From NCBI GenBank assembly GCA_003290165.1, contig QNQO01005880.1, forward strand, positions 248,001 to 312,000: a stretch of DNA of 64,000 nucleotides, written 5' to 3'. A model generated the notes under the pieces. It was given only the letters and a program-made list of their open reading frames with translations, was not told the origin of the DNA and searched no databases. The position numbers and the translations under genes are program-made. The stretch is from Berberis thunbergii. Lineage: Eukaryota > Streptophyta > Magnoliopsida > Ranunculales > Berberidaceae. Positions 32,040 through 42,191 of this stretch are shown in pieces (the stretch's first letter is position 1; each line of letters starts with the position of its first letter).

Positions 32040-33270
32040 AAGAAATAATGTGATTTATCAAGGTGAGAAGTGGAATGCTTGCTATGTGATTGTTCGTGTT
32101 TGAAATTGGTTAAATTTAGTATCGCAATGTCATATTCCAAAAACCCGATGTGGGGATCCTAATGCACTATTTCATTAAGTCTGAAGACAGTTGTGGTTAG
32201 AAGAGCTGAACCCATTACATTCCGTTGGAAATTTCTCCTAGACGGATGTTTTGTGTTGAATACAGATGGGTCAGCAATAGATGGATTGATTGCAGGAGGG
32301 GCGATTTTGTGCAATGCAGCTGGACAGTGTGTAATAGCAAAGCATTTGTTATAGGGAGAGGCTCTAATAATATAGTTGAATTTGTGCTTTGTTAGAAGGT
32401 TTGTTGATGTGTATGGAGGCTGGCGTATAGAAACTAGTCATTCAAACTTATTCAATTCTGGTGAAATAATGGATGAATAAATTTTCAAAATTTTGTGGCC
32501 ATTGGAGGATATATGGAACATAATTTATTTCGATTATTGATAATGTTGAATGGATATGCAATCATGTGTATCGTGAAGGGTAAAAGGAGTCAATATTACG
32601 GTGTTCAATCGCTTCTGAATAAGGCTATGGCTTTGGCGAAATTGGATCGGTCAGGGACCGCATACATCTGTCAACCCAATATGGGGTAGAATTGATGCTA
32701 GATTTTTGTTTGATAATTGTTTTTGGGGAGGGCGAAGTGTACCTAGCATTACTCTATTTTTGTGTTGGAAAACGGGGCTGGATTCACATGAGAAGATTAC
32801 TTTTGTGAGGAAGTAATAGAATGTAAATCAAAGATGGATGGGTCTTGTTTTGGTTAAGAAGCGTTGCTCTGTTTTAGATTGGAGTTGGGATGAAATGAGC
32901 TTAAGAATGAAGTGTTGCTCTGTTTTGAAGTGTTGTCCTGTTTTGAAATGGATTTGTTCAAGCGAGTTCTTCGTTGGTGTTGATTGTGTTCTATTTTTGG
33001 AATGAAGATGGTTGTGCGCGATTTGGTAAGGAAGTGTTGTTGGATCAATGACTTTTGAGCTTCGATATGTTTATTTGGTCGATTTGTAGGCTGCTAGGAA
33101 ATTTAAGTATTGTCCTAGGCATTGAGCTTTATTGTTATTATTTTTTTCTAGGTTTGTTTATTTCTGGTAAAGTGGTCATGTACTCCCCAATAGTTTGTAC
33201 ATCAATTTGTTTTGACAAGTAATAAAGGTCTGGCATTAAATTTGCCCCTCCATACCTGAGTTTTTTTTTT
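32040..33270 (+). mobile_element. LINE RNase H and 3' UTR remnant (second copy)
   Basis: Decayed RNase H coding sequence (DGCFVLNTDGSAIDG, AGGAILCNAAGQCVIAKHLL) with several stops is followed by a 3' UTR. The tail (GGTAAAGTGGTCATGTACTC.., AGTAATAAAGGTCTGGCAT) matches those of the LINE copies at 28.7 and 30.1 kb. A poly-T/A-rich junction follows at 33.26 kb. Confidence 0.7.
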
Positions 33271-33964
33271 TTTTCAATCATTTTTTTAAAGTTATAGATT
33301 CGTTACAAGTTTTTTCCACGAACGGTATAAATTAAACCTTTTCTTTTGGTATGCCTACTTTTTAGGTTATGGGTTTTTTTTTTTCAGTATCTTTGCCATG
33401 TCCTATGCCAAAATGTGAAACAACTAAGGTCGTGGTGAGTTATTTAGGTTTGATTAAAGTGAAGTTGGAGATGAATTTTGAGTTGGGTTCGGTCTCAAAG
33501 TTAAGGTGTTCAAAGGGTGATTGTTACTTGAATGTGTTGGTTATCATAAACAATGGTGGTGTTGGAGGCGGTGGCGGGTTGGGATGGTAGTTCCATTGAA
33601 GGTGTGCATGGATGGGAAGGTCATTGAGGTAATGGGGCATGTTCATTTTCAAATAAGAGGGAGGTTGAAGAAGATGAATGTGTGGTTTTGATTAAAACCC
33701 TCAAGATCATCAAGATATGTTTTATGAAATTGAGGGGTCACATTAATATTTTTAAGGGTTTTTTTAGTTGGACGCTCATTAGTTAATACCTATTAAAGTT
33801 TGCCCTCGTTTTGAAAACTAATTAAGTCTAACATTTGTTTTTTGAGGAACTGTTAATCCAAGTCAATGACTGGTCAAGACTATTTTTTGAACCATTTTCC
33901 CACCACTCCTTTCTTTTCTCATTCTTTTTTCCTGCAGTTCTTATTCTTAAAGCCAGCAGGAACC
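33271..33964. other. Non-coding; outer arm of an inverted duplication
   Basis: A short G-rich frame at 33.4-33.6 kb is unconvincing. The last 80 bp (to CCAGCAGGAACC at 33964) is homologous, inverted, to 35485-35560. Confidence 0.35.
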
Positions 33965-34475
33965 CACTCGGTAACCCTAGACGAGAGTGGAGGAGAAGGA
34001 TAGGTAAAGAGTGTCGAAAGAAACCCCCAATTTGACGTCTTTCTTCGTTGAATAGAAGAAGGAGGATCGCCTTGCTGCAGTCGCAGTGGAGAATAACTTG
34101 TTGCAGTTGCAATGATCAGAGGAGGAGGAGGATCGCCATGGCTTTACGTTTGCTTGATAAACAAGTTTCTTTTTGTGATTTAGGTTTTATTTCCACACTC
34201 TTGGGTTTTTTTATTTCTTCACTGTTGATTGGGCTTTAGATGAAATGTGAGGAGGTGTTAATTTTCCTCACCAAATGTATTTCGTTTAGGCACCAATTTT
34301 CCCTCTCTTTGTTGTGTCACAATTGTGAAATGTTTAAGTGAGGAACTAGGAGCCAAATTTTTACTTGAACAAACATGTGACAACTTGTCAAATTTCCTCA
34401 CGTAAACTTGAAACCATGACACTTTTCAAAGCATCACATTTAAGTTTGCCACCTAATGCTAGATTTATTGTAGTG
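33965..34475 (-). mobile_element. Second-family CACTA element, short and degraded
   Basis: The right end reads inverted CACTACAATAAATCTAGCATT (ending 34475). The 230 bp inside it match the left end at 58816-59110, including the fragment AATACATTTGGTGAGGAAA. The left border is placed at a degenerate CACTCGG (33965) because the flanking 3 bp match (ACC at 33962-33964 and 34476-34478) and because the inverted paralogue near 35.48 kb lacks the insert. No coding capacity. Confidence 0.55.
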
Positions 34476-35560
34476 ACCCCCAAATCCCAACCCCCATTAC
34501 CACCACCACCTCCGCACGCAGAGACACTCTGAAATCGCCACTCTAATCACCGCTGCTACCTTTCCTTTTCCCATTCTCTTGCAAAGACTTAGGTAGTGGT
34601 GATTGTGTTTGCTTGTGTCATCCCTTTCTACCACAAGCTTCCCCTAATTGATCTGGAGGAAGAGGAACTAGTGATGAGTACTCAACATGCTGCTGGTGGT
34701 GTTTGTGTTGATGGTGGTTAGACTAGCAGTGCCCCAGGCATTTTCAATGGGGCCGTGTGAATCACAATACTCATACAGAGGTAATACTATGGTCTCATGC
34801 TCCTTCTACTACTCACCTCCCTCCTCTTTACAAGACTTTTTTGGGTTGATGGATGGATATTTATAAAGTTGTTGCTAGTTTAGAGAGGGAAGGTATCGTT
34901 TGTCTTATGTGTTATTTTTTGGTGATTGGGTTGATCTCGAAGTCACATCATTTTTAGTTGTGGAGTGATGTTTATGTCAAGAAAATAATCCTTGTGAAGA
35001 GGTGAATCACCATTCCCAAGGCAAATATGGTTTGTTGGAAGAAGAAGATTAGAGAGAGGGAGACAGTGGTATAAAAATGGGATTCCCCATCAAAGTGCTA
35101 TAAAACTAGGTACGTACATTTACTCTTGTCAATACTCTATCTAGAGATCATCCCAAGTAAGTAAATAAATTAATAAATAAATAAATAAAGACATTGCATT
35201 GTTTCAACTTGGTTTGGACTTTGAATGTAATGTATTTTCTCTTGACTATTAGATCAATAGACTTTCGTTTCTTTGATGGTTTGCCTTTAGTTAGGGATGT
35301 CAATGGATTAGGTAATGTTGGTAACAGGAAAGGTGGATAATATAGGTATAGCTGAATTTTATCACATGTAGCAGAAAGAACAAGAACTGAAAAGGTGGCA
35401 GTGGTGATAAGAGTGGCAGTATCGGGGTGTCTCTATATGTGGAGGTAATGGTGGAAATGGGGGTTGGGATTTGGGGGTCGGGTTCCTGCTGGTCAAGAGA
35501 AGAAGAGCGGCAAGGAGAAATAAGATAGACAAAATGAGGGGTGGCAACAATTTTTGGTTT
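34476..35560. repeat. Inverted duplication arms with spacer
   Basis: 34476-34600 (ACCCCCAAATCCCAACCCCC.., GAGACAC, TTCTCTTGC) is homologous in inverted orientation to about 35365-35490 (..GGGGGTTGGGATTTGGGGGT). The middle, 34.6-35.36 kb, has no supported gene. The frame at 35362-35550 arises from this repeat. Confidence 0.5.
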
Positions 35561-36944
35561 TAGTTCAAAAAATTAGACTCAAATATCCAAACATGAGACT
35601 CAATTAACCCAATGTAATGACAAAATGGTCCAAAAATTAGTCTTGCAATTATGAAACTAATTGGATGCGTGACACATGCAAAACATAACGGTTAAGACGG
35701 CATGACCACGACTGACAAAAAAGTGGTAAGTCCCCTTTGAACAAATTTGGATATGACCTTAATTAGGCTATTATTGTGGGGGTCTCAAAATCACCCTTGA
35801 TTTTTTAGTTGGGATTCAACTAGTAAATGGTAGGGTCTACATAAAATTACATTCCCTTCATTTCCTGCACACCGATGTCTGCATCAGCGAAGCACTTTTT
35901 CCTAGTGGATAAACAAATAACAAGTCCATGCTCTAGGGTTTCGACCCCTAGTTTCCTCTTCCCAATCAATCTTGTCAAGCTAGGGTTTCCACTTCCACTT
36001 CTCCAATGGAGTCTCCACTGTGTGATCCGCCACAACTACCGGAAGATTTCGGGAGGTAGAAAGTAGATCTAATGAAGCGATTCCATATTTCTTTTTTTCA
36101 AGTTACCGCTTTCTTTCGAAATCAGAAATATTAAATTTTTTTTTGTTAGGCCAATCTCAATTTCCCTTCATTTTAACTCATTTTAACCATAGTTTGATAT
36201 TAAAATTTTGTTATATAAGTAATTCTTATGCAATTTATTGTTTGTATGAAATTATGAGTATTTTGGTATTCTTTATGTAGTATATAAGAGTTTAAATGCT
36301 TAAATTATATTGATAACTTCAAAATTACATTCAAAATTTTCCGTTTTTTCTATACACAATGTAATATTTCTAAATATCAACTTACCAAAATTACTTCAAA
36401 AAGCGAAATCACAATCCTCGTCTAACATGAATGGAAAATATGTTGTGGAAGAAATTTTACCATGTGCACGACGACTGCTCTTTCTGTTTAATATGCTAAT
36501 GCATAAATACTCTCCAAGAAAAGGCGTATGCCGCAATAAAAAAAACAAATATTGCCAAATCAGCTTGGTTTTGCCAGATCTTCCTGACCACTGAAGTTGA
36601 TACCACTATAGTACGTTGTGGTCACGTACTGTGTAGCAGATGTTCATCTGCCGCTGCTAGGTGTCAAAGACTCAATATTTACATTCCTTGAAAAATATTT
36701 GGATTCCATGTCAGCATGTCAACAGTCGACTGGTATCGTTAGACCAGGCTACTAATGAAGATTGAAATGAAAATACAAAAAAGTTCAGAATGGAAGTTCT
36801 TGGCTTGTGTTACTGTGCTTTGTTAAGATCCTGCTTGAATAACATGTTATCGTCTTGTTCAATGTGTATCATACACTGAGAGCAATGGCAAGCAGTGCGT
36901 AATTATGCATCATATCATAGTACTTGGAAAAATCATTAATGGAA
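35561..36944 (+). other. Non-coding with one possible isolated first exon
   Basis: At 36007 an ATG opens MESPLCDPPQLPEDFG, followed by a donor-like GGGAG/GTAGAA. A leader-like stretch with TAGGGTTTC motifs precedes it. It resembles a captured or orphan first exon, but no continuation was found. The remainder is AT-rich with a chance frame at 36310-36594. Confidence 0.25.
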
Positions 36945-37506
36945 GGTGATGATACATCAAATAAGACTGATATCGCAACCGATACACGCGGCAGGAATCA
37001 TCCAATACGATGATCAAGTATCCCAAAACCAATCCAATTCATAAATCCCTAAAAGGGAAATCCAGACATAAAAGCCCAAACAGGGCCATCAGAATAAACT
37101 ATAGTTAAAGGTCCAAATCCAGGCCTAATAAAGTTCTACCTTAAAGAGGAGGAACGTTATAGAGAAAAAAAAGTCGTGCAGAGAGTTACGACTCCGAGGA
37201 CTATCTTCAAAAATAAGGAGACAATTACAAAGAATGTCTCCTCATCTTGTCATGCCTCACATCACGCAGGGAATTAACAACGATCATTATATAATTATAT
37301 AAGGTAAAGGGAACATTCGAAAAAGGTATGCAACGTTAACTGAGTTTTGTCCAGATTTATCTCTATCTCCAACCGAGTTACTGACTTAAGCATCGCAGTG
37401 CCTTTGGCCACCAAAAATGTGGTCTTTTGCAATCTAACATTTGTTTTTCAGGTCACACTTACTGGAGAATGATTTGGATGCATCAGTTTGGCGTCGTCCG
37501 TGGGGA
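36945..37506 (+). mobile_element. Ty3/gypsy LTR and PBS (plus strand)
   Basis: The segment from about 36.95 kb to 37.48 kb has LTR features. A TATATAA-like box is near 37290, an AACCGAGTTACTGACTTAAGC motif (typical ahead of the R/U5 part) near 37375, and an end at ..GATGCATCA. TGGCGTCGTCCGTGGGGA at 37489-37506, the expected primer-binding region, follows. The 5' border is approximate. The internal region is cut by a hAT-like insertion about 45 bp downstream. Confidence 0.6.
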
Positions 37507-37548
37507 ACGACAATTTTCCTTTCAAGAAGAAAGCCTACGATAAGGAAT

Positions 37549-38232
37549 AGGGGTGGGCACGGGACGAGATGGGGTAGACCTCATCCCGACCTCATCCCAT
37601 CTCAAACCTTGGGATGGGACGGGATCAATTTGGAATAAAAAACTTGCTAAAAAATTTTCTCAATTGCATTCTATCCAATGATGGAATGATCTTGCAGGTC
37701 TCCATTGAATACCCACCCACAACATCTTGGTATATATGTGTAAGCTCCAAAAGATGAGGACATCAACTTGATTGTCTCCATTTTGTACTTTTCACATTGA
37801 ATAGGTAAAGTTGATTAGCATATTTCATTGTTATTTGTTGTGTGGAAAAAACATTGTGTTCAGCTCAATAGTCCATATAAAATAAGAATACAATCAATAG
37901 ATTTTTAGCTCATCTTTTCTACTGTAAACACACACATAGTTTCTATAAAGAATTCACACAAACTTTAACATGAGATTTTGAATCAAATCAAAAAATAATA
38001 GAGAGATTGAGATATAAACATGAACTCATTCAATCAAGCAAGCAAGGAAAAAATCAGACTATTTGAATGTTCGCATGTGATGCATACAGGACACACATGA
38101 GCATGATAATTTCATGAAATAGTGGCGGGTCGGGATTGGTGGGATTGAAAATCTCCATCCCGATCCCATCCCACTCTAAATCGGGAAGGGATGGGATTGG
38201 GATGAGATTGATCACAAACCATTGACACCCTC
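37549..38232. mobile_element. hAT-like non-autonomous insertion
   Basis: The left end TAGGGGTGGGCACGGGAC is followed by GGATGGGACGGGATC. The right end carries the inverse (GGGATGGGATTGGGATGAG, ..CAATGACACCCT in inverted reading). The ends are complementary in part, and their style resembles hAT termini. I could not find a matching 8-bp target duplication, so this is tentative. The interior is AT-rich and non-coding. Confidence 0.4.
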
Positions 38233-38890
38233 CTCGCGCGATGGGAGCTACGAATTCGAAAGGGGTTTGTCGACCACGTTGAAGAGCAGTGGCCTCGTGG
38301 CAAGCTATCTAGATTAGTTCAAGACTGACTAGACTCCCACCATCCAAATTATCTACACCTAAGTGCACCAAGCTACAACTTTAGGAGTTTTTCCTCGGCT
38401 ACGCTGAAAAGCAGTGGTCCCGTGGGAAGCCAACAGAATCAGTTCAAGACTGACTAAGCTCCCACCTTATAGACTATCTACACCCTCGCAATGTGTTCTA
38501 CAAGTCCAAGATTCGATTGGAAGCTTTCATTGCTGGTCGTCACCAGCTAGACTTACTTGATTAGGTTCGGCGAACACTGACCGCGAATGGGCAGTGATCC
38601 CAAGCAAGTCATCGTCACCACGCGTGGGAGTGCTGATTAGACTCCCACTTCCTAAACCGTCGATGCATGCGCTAAGTAGACCAGGTGTCGGGCGAACAAG
38701 AAGTTATCGTCATCAATGTTGGCTAACTAAGCCTACCCGGCTTAAGTAGAGGTTTTTCCCATTGAGGGGTGTTCGAACCTAGTGGTTCATGGTGTGGATG
38801 AAGTTACCTTAACTCAGCGAGTGGTAAAGTCTGTACGTCAAAGTTGACTAGGATCCTCGAGTGCTCATGCCATGCATGCAATAGGGTGTT
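38233..38890 (+). repeat. Retrotransposon leader with imperfect tandem repeats
   Basis: A unit of about 130 bp containing GAAGAGCAGTGG(C/T)C.CGTGG and TCAGTTCAAGACTGACTA is present at least twice (38265-38340, 38390-38470), with a third, weaker copy at about 38530-38660. It is probably the leader of the gypsy element whose PBS is at 37.49 kb. Confidence 0.45.
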
Positions 38891-39126
38891 TTTCAAATAA
38901 CATGCTGAGCCCATGGGCCCGCAAATAAAGAGCTAGGGTTTCCTATGTGGTGCGTTACGTGTACGGCGTAGATTTCGCGGTGACACGTGTACGGTGTAGG
39001 TTGTGTGACGTTTGAGTGCAACGCCATTAATTGATTGACGTGATCTGCGCAGTTTACTTGGGAATTGTCATCTTCCATTTTCCCATATAGCATTCAATGC
39101 TTGGTAGTTAATGCTGGAGTGCCCGT

Positions 39127-39738
39127 TTGGTGAACCACTATGTTTATATAATGGTGTTTTCCAATCGTTGTAGGCACCATCTTTTGCTGAGTTTGTTTTC
39201 TGTAATGTTCTTGTTTGGAGAAGATGTTTTGGGTTTTCCAAAAACTGAGGAAAATGCTTTGGGTTATCCAAAGGCTGAAGTTGGATCTAAATCATTGGAG
39301 TTTTCAAAAGTTCTAACGTTTACATCAATTAGGCATGATGATAGTTGTTGTATTGAGTGGTCACATGTTGTGGGTGGGTACGTAGTTAATCCGCTGATGT
39401 CACGTAATCTATTTTCATATCATGGAGAAGTAGTACGGGTACTCTCCCAAGGGAAGGATCTGTGTTGTATGTGCAGGTGCTTTATCGTTGTTCCTGAATG
39501 TTTGATCTCAAAGATAGCATTTGCATCGCACTTTTTGGTGGCATCTGGGTTGAAGGTGGAGTCAGGCATGGCCTGTTGGAGTAGGCCATGCATTATGAAT
39601 TTACCTGATACTTGTCCCAAGTTCGCGATTTTGTACCCTCACAGACCATATTTTATGGCGGCATTCCATGGAGCATTCTTTCGCTTGCAGGTAACTCGCT
39701 CTGGACTGTTTGTGTCACTTACGAGACCAACAGTATGA
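39127..39738 (+). CDS. Orphan open frame, 203 codons, function unknown
   Basis: A continuous frame from ATG 39127 (a second ATG at 39151 is as likely). It has a hydrophobic stretch near the N-terminus (LLLSLFSVMFLFG), a short internal near-repeat (LGFPKTEENA, LGYPKAEVGS) and eight cysteines in the middle. A TATATAA-like sequence (39145) overlaps the start region. I recognise no family, and it lies among retrotransposon remnants, so it may be a chance frame or a decayed element protein. Confidence 0.2.
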   Translation: MVNHYVYIMVFSNRCRHHLLLSLFSVMFLFGEDVLGFPKTEENALGYPKAEVGSKSLEFSKVLTFTSIRHDDSCCIEWSHVVGGYVVNPLMSRNLFSYHGEVVRVLSQGKDLCCMCRCFIVVPECLISKIAFASHFLVASGLKVESGMACWSRPCIMNLPDTCPKFAILYPHRPYFMAAFHGAFFRLQVTRSGLFVSLTRPTV

Positions 39739-39851
39739 GCAAGTCCTCACACCATGTTGATCAGATGCCTGCAGTATGCAGCCTTTTGTATCCGCCTCAA
39801 GGTGCTTGTTGTTACATCATTTCGATAATCAATAGAGTTTGTTTTTCGTAA

Positions 39852-40169
39852 CTATTCCTTTATTTCTAAAATGATCGCAAATCACATAAGCCTTTTAAGA
39901 ACTAAAGCTCAATATGGACTAAGGAAATGGAAACAAACAACTTAAAAACAAACTAATTGTTGACGGAGAGAAACTGGTCCTGACCTTGAATTGAATTCGG
40001 GTTGCTCTCGCAGATCGTTTAGCGGACTATCGAGGCGTTACATAGGTCACTGAAGAGTAAACCTTGCAAAGGGGCGGATTTCTGTGCCGACAAAATGTCG
40101 GGAGTATGTGTTCCCGCTGGCCATTGCCATTGCGACTTGCTGGGCGGGAGAGCTGACTGCTCCTGTACC
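39852..40169. other. No recognisable feature
   Basis: Mixed sequence between the orphan frame and the gypsy remnant. Its GC-richer part (40.0-40.17 kb) may belong to the same gypsy remnant. Confidence 0.3.
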
Positions 40170-40720
40170 GCTCGAAAATGGTCTTTCTTCCGTCTTTTGG
40201 CCTTGCACTGGATCAGGCTACTCTGCATGATTTACTGAATCTAGGAGCACTCTATCTGTTTCAGTGCAGTGTAGTAACAGCCTCGTGCCGCAGGTTGGTC
40301 ACCACGCATTGTCCCTTCAGAGTGGTTAGCAATATACTTAACACACTGATGGAAGGTGGAGACCACTGCTTCCATTTGATATAGTCACGATCTTCCCAAG
40401 ATGAGGTTGTAGGATGATGGTGCGTCTACCACCATGAAATCCAGAAATAATACCTTCTTTAGCCGCGATTCTCAATGGGAAAGAATTTCTCCCCGCTGAA
40501 TCCGATCTGCAGGTGCTCTAATGGCATTAGGTTTCCTCCTTTTTTTTCCTAGAAGCTGAGGGCTTCCAGTTGCCTTCGGCCTCCATCTTGGTGGTCCTTG
40601 ACTCCTTTAGGTTGATTTGTCTCTAGATGCTCTTGAGAAGCTATGCAATGTCCAGAGGGGGCTCCAAGGCGAGGTCCACGAAAGCTAAACATCTTCAACC
40701 TGATGATTTCTTTTCCAATA
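40170..40720 (-). pseudogene. Ty3/gypsy aspartic-protease region remnant
   Basis: The minus strand around 40445-40170 reads FLDFMVVDAPSSYNLILGRS, then EAVVSTFHQCVKYIANHSEG and TMRGDQPAARGCYYTALKQ. This is the region just after the protease in plant Ty3/gypsy polyproteins (VVDxxSxYNxILGRxWL, STxHLxxKFPT, GDQxxARxCY). The catalytic DTG/DSG segment is not seen, and stops occur. The orientation is opposite to the LTR at 37 kb, so it is a separate element. Confidence 0.6.
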
Positions 40721-41141
40721 TTGAAAAAAAAAGCCTAATTTCAACTTGAAAATGGTTTTTAAAAATAGTCATAATTTCATTTGAGGACAGTGACTCCAAA
40801 ATAATTCAAATTTTAAATGGTCAAAAAGTCCAGAGAATTATGTAATTCTCATTCAGTAGTGCCCATCGGTGGTGCCTGTTGGTACAAATCGAGCTAGATG
40901 GTGTTGGCTGAATCAAATCCGGTGGTGGACATTGTGGGTGACTCGTAGTAGCAAATGGTGATGGATTTAGTGTTGTTGGTGACTTAGAAACTCAAACGGA
41001 CAAATTGAGGACTTGATTGGTACAAATGATGGGATATAAAGTCTAAATATCTATTACTACCATCTTAGATTGTAAAATGGCAAACCCTTTGATGTCTACC
41101 TGCTTTTTTTTAAAAAAAAAAACATTGGGTCGTTCAGCCTT

Positions 41142-41502
41142 TCTATTTATTTCTTTATTAATCAATGCCTGAATGCTACATGATTGACCCTATAGGGTTA
41201 ACAAAACAAGGCCTGAAGGCTACAATATTGTTGCCACTTAATATCCTCGTCGTCTCCTTCTCGCATAGAGAGTTGCTTTCGCTCCAGTCCATCGCCTCCA
41301 CCTTATACGAAGACTCGCTTTCGCTTCGCTCTGATCTAGTCCATCTAAGGAACTGTGTTCAATACCCGAAAGCTTATCAACGGTGGAGCACATGTGCTCC
41401 TAATAATCGGGCGAAAACTCACAAATCCTAACTGGTAAGTCTCGAACCCACGACCTCTCACAAGAAGAGTGGATGTCCGACCAACTGAGCTACAAATTGT
41501 GG
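41142..41502 (-). mobile_element. tRNA-derived SINE copy 1
   Basis: On the minus strand the element starts with a tRNA-like head containing an A box (TAGCTCAGTTGG) and a B box (GGTTCGAGACTT). It has a body with CACTTAATATCCTCG-type sequence and ends ..AGGCATTGATTAATAAAGAAA. It is homologous along its full length (about 360 bp) to copy 2 at 57949-58307. Polymerase III boxes and an A/T-rich tail without coding capacity identify a SINE. The ORFs seen over it are antisense chance frames shared by both copies. Confidence 0.8.
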
Positions 41503-42191
41503 ATGTGTCTATCTGCTTCAAATCTATTTTCATTCTTTTAGTTAGGAAGCATCCTTTGGGTAGTGTCAAAACAGGTAACAATTATCGAAACAAATACATC
41601 TCTTGCAAGTTTCTAAACAAGTTTCAAAACAAACGTACAAGTATTAAATCAAAGCAAATCAAATTCAATGAAAGCAAAAGTTGGTTGTGATAACACGCTC
41701 CTTCTCATGGGGTGTTTATTTCTGCCTCTTAATCTGGTTAGCGATCTGAACTATTTGAAAAAATGTACTTGATATAATTGGTGAATTTCAGATCTCTAAT
41801 TAGATTAGAAAGGGAAATCAAACACCAACACACTGATTATTCTCAATTTTGCTGAAAGCTCATTATGTAAGAAACTTCTACTGAAGATACGATTTCTACT
41901 CTATAAATTAAAAACAACTTTACTAATAACAGAATATCTTTGCCAAGCACATCCATGCACATAAACTATGAAAACAGTAAGATTGCCACTTCCTTCCCTA
42001 TGTTTAGTTCATTACTTGACAAGTACTTGTTTTTGTTGGTATATTGTACTCGTCTATATTTTTAAAGTTGATTTATTCTAAAGTATTGGCAGATGAGAAT
42101 AACTGACTACCATGAAGTTAAACCCTGAAAAGATGGGCATCTAATACCGACGACAACGAGTGGTGAACCACACATAATCATGGTGCCCGTT
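41503..42191. other. No recognisable feature
   Basis: AT-rich sequence between the SINE and the last exon of the DUF789 pseudogene; presumably its downstream region. Confidence 0.35.

Noticed and set aside
41165..41581. Antisense frame similar to one at 57979-58287
   Set aside because: The similarity reflects two copies of the same tRNA-derived SINE, not a protein family.
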